DNA of 64,000 bases from Pelagibius marinus. Its GTDB lineage: Bacteria > Pseudomonadota > Alphaproteobacteria > Kiloniellales > Kiloniellaceae. Every line of letters starts with the position of its first letter. Positions within the stretch are counted from its first letter, which is position 1. The DNA lies in contig NZ_JACSDK010000014.1 in NCBI RefSeq assembly GCF_014925385.1, positions 248,001 to 312,000 on the forward strand, in the 5' to 3' direction. The position numbers were made by a program, and so were the translations under genes. The notes under the pieces are model-generated. The model made no database searches and was not told the DNA's origin. It saw nothing but the letters and a program-made list of their open reading frames with translations. This document shows, piece by piece, positions 56,125 through 64,000 of the stretch.

Positions 56125-56718
56125 TCATAGGCTGCGCGCCGCCCGTTCCACGCGCCCAAGGAAAGCCTCCCGCTGCGCGGCGCTGAGCTTTTCCGTCCCA
56201 TAGCAGTTCAGCATGCGGAAGCGGGCCTGCCGGGCGCAGGCCCAGACGATGCCGCTCTTGATCTGCCGGCGCACCGGGTTGCGCATCACCAGCTCCGCCA
56301 CCCACCAGGGCGAGCCCAAGGTGGTGACTGCGAGCACGCTGTCGAGTTTATCGAGGCGTGGTTCGATCTGTCCGTAGCCGGGGGTGTGGTCGAAGGCGAC
56401 GCCGGGCTGGAAGACGCGATCGAACCAGCCTTTCAGGATCGCCGGCACATTGAACCACCACTGTGGGAAGACCAGCACCACCTTGTCGGCGGCCTGCAGG
56501 CGGTCGACGTAGGATGCAACGGCGCTGAGGTCGGCCGGCGGATGGTAGTAGGAATGGCGCTCGGCGGCGGTCAGCCGGGGATCGAAGCCCTCCTGGTAAA
56601 GGTCGAGGCGATCGACCTCATGGCCGCCGGCGGCCAGGGCGGTCTCGGCGCGATCGGCAATGGCCGCGCAAAAGCTCTCCGGCAGGGGATGGGCGAGCAG
56701 CAGGTGCACGCGGGCCAT
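56125..56718 (-). CDS. Flavodoxin-fold NAD(P)H:quinone oxidoreductase
   Basis: 197 residues of the NQO/KefF-like family. It starts MARVHLLLAHPLPESFCAAI with the flavin-binding loop, followed by VVLVFPQWWFNVPAILKGWF and DRVFQPGVAFD, the family hallmark around the flavin and partner site. The ATG at 56718 is chosen by alignment with the fold; longer in-frame starts add a proline-rich stretch. The natural quinone or other acceptor is unknown. Confidence 0.87.
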   Translation of the reverse strand: MARVHLLLAHPLPESFCAAIADRAETALAAGGHEVDRLDLYQEGFDPRLTAAERHSYYHPPADLSAVASYVDRLQAADKVVLVFPQWWFNVPAILKGWFDRVFQPGVAFDHTPGYGQIEPRLDKLDSVLAVTTLGSPWWVAELVMRNPVRRQIKSGIVWACARQARFRMLNCYGTEKLSAAQREAFLGRVERAARSL

Positions 56719-56864
56719 GGCGGTGGGACTCCTTGGCATTGGGCGCCGGCTTGGGGACCCGGCGCCGGGATGATAGAGATGGGGTCGGGACGCTTCTATA
56801 GCAGGCGGCGGCGCGGTGCAGCATCCATGGGCCGCGAAGGTGCCGGACAAAGGGAGAAAACGCG

Positions 56865-57662
56865 ATGACCAAGATCTGCATGGCCGGGGTGACCGGCTGG
56901 ACCGGCAGGGCGATCGCCGCCGGCATCCTGGACGCCGACGATCTGACGCTGACCGGCGCCCTGGCGCGCAAGACCGCCGGGCTGGACGTCGGAGACGCCC
57001 TGGACCGCGCGCCGACCGGCGTCGCCATCACCGCCGACGTGGGCGAAGCGCTGAGCGGTGCCGAGGTGCTGATCGACTACACCCACCCGGAGGCGGTGAA
57101 GGAGCACACCCGCGCGGCGATCCACCGCGGCATCTCGGTGGTCATCGGCACCTCGGGCCTCACCGCCACCGACTACGCGGAGATCGACAAGGATGCCAAG
57201 GCCGCCGGGGTCGGCGTGCTGGCGGCGGGCAACTTCTCGCTGACCGCCGCCCTGGTGCAGCACTTCGCCCTCATCGCCGCCCGGCACATCGGCCACTTCG
57301 AGGTCATCGACTACGCCAAGGCGGCCAAGCCCGACGCGCCCAGCGGCACCGCGCGGGAAATGGCCGAGCGCCTGGGCGACGTGCGCCAGCCCGAGCTCGG
57401 CTATCCGCTGGACCAGATCGGCGGCACGCCGGAGACCCGCGGCGGCACGGTCAACGGCGTGCAGGTCCATGCCCTGCGCCTGCCCAGCTACACCGCTTCG
57501 GTGGAGGCGCTCTTCGCGGTGCCCGGCGCGCGCATGACGCTGCGCCACGACGCCGGCGAGACCGCGGCACCCTACGTCGAGGGAACGCTCGCCGCCGCGC
57601 GCAGGGTGCGCGAGGTGAAGGGCCTGGTGCGCGGGCTCGACCAGCTGCTGTTTGCCGATTGA
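56865..57662 (+). CDS. dapB: 4-hydroxy-tetrahydrodipicolinate reductase
   Basis: Lysine/diaminopimelate synthesis. It is 265 residues with the N-terminal nucleotide motif GVTGWTGRAIAAGI, the middle GTSGLT and GNFSL, and the conserved KAAKPDAPSGTAREMAE that closes on the substrate. AGGGAG precedes the ATG. Divergent from the quinone reductase gene. Confidence 0.96.
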   Translation: MTKICMAGVTGWTGRAIAAGILDADDLTLTGALARKTAGLDVGDALDRAPTGVAITADVGEALSGAEVLIDYTHPEAVKEHTRAAIHRGISVVIGTSGLTATDYAEIDKDAKAAGVGVLAAGNFSLTAALVQHFALIAARHIGHFEVIDYAKAAKPDAPSGTAREMAERLGDVRQPELGYPLDQIGGTPETRGGTVNGVQVHALRLPSYTASVEALFAVPGARMTLRHDAGETAAPYVEGTLAAARRVREVKGLVRGLDQLLFAD

Positions 57663-57721
57663 ATTCGCACGACGCTTACACATCGCCAGCAGAAACAGTT
57701 TATTCCCGGCAAACACAAAGC

Positions 57722-57880
57722 TGTCGTCCCGGGACTTGTTCCCGGGACCCAATGCCCGAGCCACCACAAAGGCCGTCCCACAATGAGGTGCGGCGCTTGC
57801 GGCTCGCGGGGATGCGATGATGGCACGGGATCGCCACGCACCAATGCCAATGGGTCCCGGGGCCAAGCCCCGGGACGACA
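57722..57880. repeat. Inverted-repeat-flanked intergenic element, about 159 bp
   Basis: The left arm (57722-57753) and the reverse complement of the right arm (57849-57880) match at 28 of 32 positions by my count. Each arm is itself a hairpin with CCCGGG(A/G)...(T/C)CCCGGG stems. The 95-bp middle shows no gene. The GTCGTCCCGGG type is known as an intergenic repeat in alphaproteobacteria; the paired arrangement looks like a small non-autonomous (MITE-like) element. It lies between dapB and the convergent ABC transporter. Confidence 0.75.
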
Positions 57881-57932
57881 ATGGTGTGCGCTTCGCCGCG
57901 GCGAGACTGCAGAGTCGGGGATTATGGAGGCG

Positions 57933-59798
<1,866 letters not shown>

Positions 59799-59998
59799 GC
59801 GGTTCTGGCTGCAGCTCGCTCGAAAAGTGGTGATCGGGTGGACAGGCTATATCTGGGGGCTCGGCCGGCGCGAGGCAATCACGCGGCGGCTTTTACGTCG
59901 GCAATAGTAACAGCTAAGCTGTCGGAAAGCCGTGCAAATCGGGCAGGGCGGCTGCCCGCCGCGGCGGCGCCGGAGCGGAAATTGTCAGGAGAGCGGTT

Positions 59999-60763
59999 AT
60001 GGGGATGCGGAAAACCGGCGGCGGATTGGCGATGGCGGCGGCATTGCTCCTGACAGCCTGCGCGGCCCCCGCGCCGCCGCCCGACCCGGCTGAAGAAGCC
60101 CTGCTCAGCGATTTCCACCGGCTCGCTTACGGGACCGAGCGCCCCGGCCGCGACCACCTGGCCAAGTGGGAGATCCCGATCCGCGCCGCTTTCGTCGGGG
60201 AATCGGAGGAGGCCTACCGGGAGGAGGCCCGGCGGCACCTGGCCGACCTCGGCGCGTTGACCGGCCTGGAGATCACCGAGGCCGCGGCGGGCGAGGCGAA
60301 CCTGCTCATCTTCTTCGCCGACGACCCCTTCGCCGCGGCGCGCCGCCACCGTTCCCTCTACGCCCATCGGATCTTCGATACCCGCAGCTTCGACGATCTC
60401 ATCGCCCGCATGGAGCAGAGCGCCACCTGCTTCGGCCTGCTGTGGGGCGGCTGGCCCAGCGGCCGCGGCATCGACTTCAGCGTGGTCTTCATCCGCACCG
60501 GCCTAGGCGCGCGCACCGTGAAGGGCTGCCTGGTTCAGGAGACGGCGGAAGTCCTGGGCCCGAGATTCGGCCTCGACCCGGACGCGGACTCGGTGTTCAG
60601 CGATTCCGGGAAGCAGGTGGAACTCACAGACCAGGACCGCCTGATGATCCGTCTGCTCTACGACCCGCGCCTGAAGCCCGGCATGAGCTGGGCCGAGGCC
60701 GAGCCTCTGGCCCGCGCGGCGCTGCGGGAGCTGCGCAACGGGACCGCGGCGGCCGGCGGGTGA
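59999..60763 (+). CDS. DUF2927 family lipoprotein
   Basis: 254 residues. Signal peptide with lipobox LLTAC (cysteine at about residue 21), a short proline-rich stretch, then the DUF2927 domain, where LLSDFHRLAYGTE, then LAKWEIPIRAAFVG and KGCLVQETAEVLGPRFGL are the conserved blocks. GGAGAG precedes the ATG. The domain resembles a metzincin-like fold in some relatives, but I see no HExxH, so enzyme activity is doubtful. It is divergent from the ABC exporter. Confidence 0.82.
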   Translation: MGMRKTGGGLAMAAALLLTACAAPAPPPDPAEEALLSDFHRLAYGTERPGRDHLAKWEIPIRAAFVGESEEAYREEARRHLADLGALTGLEITEAAAGEANLLIFFADDPFAAARRHRSLYAHRIFDTRSFDDLIARMEQSATCFGLLWGGWPSGRGIDFSVVFIRTGLGARTVKGCLVQETAEVLGPRFGLDPDADSVFSDSGKQVELTDQDRLMIRLLYDPRLKPGMSWAEAEPLARAALRELRNGTAAAGG

Positions 60764-60835
60764 TTCCCGGTTTGCAGTCCGACCGCCGCCGCATAGCATA
60801 ATGCGGCGAGGGGTGGACGAAGGAACCTGCGACAG

Positions 60836-62065
60836 ATGATCCTGTTCGAGAACTGCCGGCTGTTCGACGGCCTGGGGAGCGAGCTGCTGGACGGCCGCCA
60901 CGTGCTGGTCGAGGGCGAGCGCATCAAGGAAGTTTCCGACACGCCGATCAAGGCAAGCGGCGCCGAGGTCTTCGACCTGAAGGGCCGCACTCTCATGCCC
61001 GGCCTCATCGACGCGCACTTTCACGCCATGGCGGCGGAGCCGGACTTCGTGAAGATGGAGGACCTGCCGCGCTCCTTCCTGCACCAGCACGCCCGCCACC
61101 TGCTGGAGGCGGCGCTCAAGCGCGGCTTTACCACGGTGCGTGACGCCGGCGGCGCCGACTACGGCCTCGCCATGGCGATCAAGGCCGGGCTCATCGAGGG
61201 GCCGCGGCTGTTCTATTCCGGGCGCGCGCTGACACAGACCGGCGGCCATGCGGACTTCCGTTCGCTGGAGGCCGGGCACGGCGACTTCTGCTTCTGCAGC
61301 CAGAGCGGCCCCATCTTCGGCGTCATCGCTGACGGCGTGCCGGCGGTGCGCAAGGCCGCGCGCGAGGAGCTGCGCAAGGGCGCGACGCAGATCAAGATCA
61401 TGGCCTCGGGCGGCGTGTCCTCGCCCAGCGATCCGATCTGGAACCTGCAGTATTCGGAGGAAGAGATCCGGGCCATCGTCTGGGAGGCTGAGTCCTGGCG
61501 CACCTACGTCATGGCCCACGCCTACACGCCGGAGGCCATCGCCCGCTGCGTCGCCTTCGGGGTGCGCTCCATCGAGCACGCCAACCTGATCGACGCCGAG
61601 ACCGCCGCGGCCTGCGCGGCGGCGGGCGCCTTTGTGGTGCCCACCCTGGTGACCTACGAGGCGCTGGAGCGCGACGGGCCGGAGCTGGGCCTGCCGCCGG
61701 TCAGCATCGAGAAGCTGAAGGTGGTGCGCGAGGCCGGCGTGCAGTCGCTGGAGATCCTCAAGGCCGCCGGCGTCGCGGTCGGCTTCGGCACCGACCTGCT
61801 GGGCGCCATGCAGTCCCACCAGTCGGGCGAGTTCTCGATTCGCGCCGAGGCTCTCTCGGCAGATGAGATTCTGCGCTCCGCCACCTCTGTCAATGCGGCC
61901 CTCCTGAACGCGGAGGGCGACCTCGGCGTCGTCGCACCCGGCGCCTTCGCGGACCTGCTGGTGGTCGACGGCGATCCCCTGGCGGACCTTGGTCTCCTGC
62001 AAAACCAGGGCGCGCATCTGCCGGTAATTGTGAAGGGCGGACGCTTCATCAAGCAGGGCCTCTAA
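60836..62065 (+). CDS. Metal-dependent amidohydrolase (imidazolonepropionase/prolidase-like)
   Basis: 409 residues with the amidohydrolase TIM-barrel metal set: His-x-His in IDAHFHAMAAE, a lysine in IKIMASGGVSSPSD, a histidine in YVMAHAYTPEA, a histidine in RSIEHANLID, and Asp in GFGTDLLGAM. The N-terminal MILFENCRLFDGLGSELLDG forms part of the beta-sandwich. The subgroup includes Xaa-Pro and aryl-dipeptide hydrolases. The peptide transporter genes that follow suggest a peptide-derived substrate, but this is inference. Confidence 0.9.
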   Translation: MILFENCRLFDGLGSELLDGRHVLVEGERIKEVSDTPIKASGAEVFDLKGRTLMPGLIDAHFHAMAAEPDFVKMEDLPRSFLHQHARHLLEAALKRGFTTVRDAGGADYGLAMAIKAGLIEGPRLFYSGRALTQTGGHADFRSLEAGHGDFCFCSQSGPIFGVIADGVPAVRKAAREELRKGATQIKIMASGGVSSPSDPIWNLQYSEEEIRAIVWEAESWRTYVMAHAYTPEAIARCVAFGVRSIEHANLIDAETAAACAAAGAFVVPTLVTYEALERDGPELGLPPVSIEKLKVVREAGVQSLEILKAAGVAVGFGTDLLGAMQSHQSGEFSIRAEALSADEILRSATSVNAALLNAEGDLGVVAPGAFADLLVVDGDPLADLGLLQNQGAHLPVIVKGGRFIKQGL

Positions 62066-62252
62066 GACTTAAATACCTACAGCTAGAAGGGGTAAACGCC
62101 CAGCAAGCCGCTTGTTTTCCGGAAGCGGCTCGTAATAGGCTAAGTTGGTTACAAACAAGATCCAAGACCTCATTAGAGGTTGTAACGCAAACGGACAAAT
62201 CAACGCGCACTTATCATTTGTGCGCAACTTTGACGAACAGGGGGGTGCAGCG

Positions 62253-63875
62253 ATGTTTCTGCGAATTGGGTTCACTTCGGGACGCGGTTTCTTCGCTGCA
62301 ACGCTGATAGCCGGCTTTCTGGCGGCTATGGCTCTTCCCGGCGTCAAGACCGCCGAGGCCAAGCCCTTCAAGTGGGCTTTCCAGGGCGACGTGCAGACCG
62401 TCGATCCGCATGGGCTGTTCGAGACCTTCACCCTGGGCTTCCAGCTGAACTTCTATGAAGGCCTGGTCTCGCGCTCCGCGGATCTGGAACTGCAGCCGGG
62501 ACTGGCGACCTCCTGGGAGAACGTCGAACCGACGGTCTGGCGCTTCACCCTGCGCCAGGGGGTGACCTTTCACAACGGCAGCACCTTCAACGCCGACGAC
62601 GTGATCTTCTCCGTCCAGCGCATCAATACCGAAGGCTCGGACATGAAGGTCATCGCGGGCCTGATCAAGGACGCGGTGAAGGTCGACGACTACACCGTCG
62701 ATCTGGTGACGGAGCAGCCCGACCCCATCCTGCCGCTGCAGCTCGAGATCTTCATGATCATGGACAAGGAATGGTCCGAAGAGCACGGCACGACGCAGGC
62801 CACCAACGTCAAGGGCGACGACCAGGGCAACTATGCGAACCTCCACGCGAACGGGACCGGCCCTTTCATGGTGGTCGAGCGCCAGCCGGATGTGCGCACC
62901 GTGCTGAAGGCGAATCCGAACTGGTGGGGCGAGACCAAGAGCAACGTCACCGAGGCGACCTTCACGCCCATCAGCCAGGACGCGACCCGCGTGGCGGCGC
63001 TGATCTCCGGCGACGTCGACATGGCCTATCCGGTGCCGGTGCAGGACTGGAAGCGTCTGGAAGGCGCGGCGGGGGTCAGCCCCCTGACCGGGCCGGAGGC
63101 GCGCACCATCTTCCTGGGCTTCGACCAGGCGCGCGACGAGCTGCTCTATTCCAACGTCAAGGGCAAGAACCCCTTCAAGGATCAGCGCGTGCGCCAGGCC
63201 TTCTACCAGGCCATCGATATCGAGGCGATCAAGTCCAAGATCATGCGCGGCGCCTCGACCCCCAGCAACCTGATGATCGCCCCGCAGATCAACGGTTTCA
63301 ATCCGGCGCTCAACAAACGCCTGCCCTACGACGTCGACACGGCCAAGGGCCTGCTTTCGGAGGCCGGCTATCCCGAGGGCTTCGAGGTAACCATGGACTG
63401 TCCCAACGACCGCTACGTGAACGACGAGCGGATCTGCCAGGCGGTAGCCTCCATGCTGGCGCGCATCGGGGTCAAGGTGGACCTGCTGGCGCAGACCAAG
63501 TCGAAATACTTCGGCAAGGTTCTGGCCCAGAACGATTACGACACCAGCTTTTTCCTGCTGGGCTGGACGCCCTCGACCTTTGACGCCCACAATGCCATCT
63601 CCTCGCTGATGTCCTGCCGGGTGGATGGCAAGGGCGCCTTCAATCTGGGCGGCTACTGCAACGAACGGGTGACCGAGCTGGCCGACCTGATCCAGGTGGA
63701 GACCGACCCGGAGAAGCGCCAGGCGCTGATCGACGAGGCCAACAAGATCCACTCCGAGGAGGTCGGGCACATCCCGCTGCACCAGCAGCCGCTGTCCTGG
63801 GGCGTCAGCGACGGCGTGACCGTTGCCCAGCGCCCGGACAACATGTTCCATCTGCGGCACGTGACGGTGAAGTAG
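62253..63875 (+). CDS. Peptide-type ABC transporter substrate-binding protein
   Basis: 540-residue periplasmic receptor of the dipeptide/oligopeptide/nickel family (DppA/OppA). Signal peptide with FFAATLIAGFLAAMALPG, cleaved near AEA-KP; ATG 62253 is chosen so the protein begins with it. Then KWAFQGDVQTVDPHGLFETF, TFRLRQGVTFHNG-like VWRFTLRQGVTFHNG, and RQAFYQAIDIEAI are typical. A hairpin terminator follows, then the permease gene. Confidence 0.93.
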   Translation: MFLRIGFTSGRGFFAATLIAGFLAAMALPGVKTAEAKPFKWAFQGDVQTVDPHGLFETFTLGFQLNFYEGLVSRSADLELQPGLATSWENVEPTVWRFTLRQGVTFHNGSTFNADDVIFSVQRINTEGSDMKVIAGLIKDAVKVDDYTVDLVTEQPDPILPLQLEIFMIMDKEWSEEHGTTQATNVKGDDQGNYANLHANGTGPFMVVERQPDVRTVLKANPNWWGETKSNVTEATFTPISQDATRVAALISGDVDMAYPVPVQDWKRLEGAAGVSPLTGPEARTIFLGFDQARDELLYSNVKGKNPFKDQRVRQAFYQAIDIEAIKSKIMRGASTPSNLMIAPQINGFNPALNKRLPYDVDTAKGLLSEAGYPEGFEVTMDCPNDRYVNDERICQAVASMLARIGVKVDLLAQTKSKYFGKVLAQNDYDTSFFLLGWTPSTFDAHNAISSLMSCRVDGKGAFNLGGYCNERVTELADLIQVETDPEKRQALIDEANKIHSEEVGHIPLHQQPLSWGVSDGVTVAQRPDNMFHLRHVTVK

Positions 63876-63891
63876 ACGAGATGCTATGAAG

Positions 63892-63922
63892 AGGGCCCGG
63901 GCAGGTTGTCCGGGCCCTTTTT
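63892..63922 (+). terminator. Intrinsic terminator-like hairpin between the binding-protein and permease genes
   Basis: AGGGCCCGG and CCGGGCCCT form a 9-bp stem with a 9-nt loop, followed by a TTTTT run. It should stop part of the transcription so that the receptor is more abundant than the membrane subunits. Confidence 0.75.
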
Positions 63923-63969
63923 GATTCGCTCTTTCCGGGCGCCTGTTTCAGGGATCGAAGTAGCAACGC

Positions 63970-64000
63970 ATGATCGCCTTCGTCGTCCGACGGCTCTTAC
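63970..64000 (+). CDS. Start of the peptide ABC transporter permease (DppB type), cut by the window edge
   Basis: The ATG at 63970 is followed by codons for MIAFVVRRLL, the typical start of the DppB/OppB-type permease. Only ten codons are visible. The position after the binding protein supports it. Confidence 0.6.
   Translation, partial: MIAFVVRRLL

Noticed and set aside
57783-57848. Transposase or other gene inside the inverted-repeat element
   Set aside because: The middle is under 100 bp and shows no coding pattern.

Overview
The window is 64 kb of high-GC DNA packed with metabolic genes. It looks like the chromosome of a free-living alphaproteobacterium, probably a Rhodospirillales-type lineage. 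The signs are a Shemin-pathway 5-aminolevulinate synthase (HemA), a cys operon with the small partner families DUF934 and DUF2849, the order deacetylase-xseB-ispA-dxs-MATE-tlyA, FnrL/FixK-type boxes, and GTCCCGGG and CTCCCC palindromes of the kind scattered between alphaproteobacterial genes. The genus assignment is inference. I see no rRNA, tRNA, CRISPR array, insertion sequence or prophage.

Layout. 1-983: an exported protein cut by the window edge, then an AT-rich stretch with repeats. 984-5746 (minus): assimilatory sulfate reduction operon cysG-DUF2849-cysI-DUF934-cysH. 6025-6396: a lipoprotein. 6393-10017 (minus): queuosine genes queA-tgt-queG, translationally coupled, followed by a decayed P-loop NTPase gene. 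10061-12212: a secreted protein, an XRE regulator, and a divergent ArsR/TusA pair. 12222-16720 (minus): an RND efflux pump with its adaptor. 17009-24639 (plus): a deacetylase, xseB, the isoprenoid genes ispA and dxs, a MATE exporter, tlyA, and a tandem pair of unrecognised membrane-anchored paralogues.

24636-30551 (minus) is a compact operon: polyamine ABC transporter (ATPase, two permeases, binding protein), a nitrilase-superfamily amidase, and an acetylpolyamine amidohydrolase. It reads as uptake followed by hydrolysis of acylated or carbamoylated polyamines. 30670-39246 holds sppA, an rRNA methyltransferase, the fabI-aroC-ltaE operon, a YihY-family protein and a LysE exporter. 39271-46574 holds cbpM and cbpA separated by a cupin gene, a 17-kDa-type surface lipoprotein, pdxH, a cation diffusion facilitator, a tandem universal stress protein behind a perfect FNR/FixK box, an SDR and a winged-helix regulator.

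46858-52976 (minus) is a second PotABCD-type transporter with two related binding proteins flanking the ATPase. One has a long disordered linker, and one permease has a large periplasmic insertion. hemA (with an upstream FNR-like site), a putrescine-type class III aminotransferase, a quinone reductase, dapB, an inverted-repeat element, an MsbA-type ABC exporter, a DUF2927 lipoprotein and an amidohydrolase follow. The window ends in a peptide ABC transporter, with its binding protein, a terminator-like hairpin and the first codons of the permease.

Two themes recur: polyamine or amine handling (two Pot systems, amidase, deacetylase, aminotransferase), and oxygen-linked control (FNR-type boxes at the stress protein and at hemA). 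I found no clear novel defence or mobile system. The best leads for new biology are the acylpolyamine operon, the two-binding-protein transporter, the tandem paralogue pair and the inverted-repeat element.
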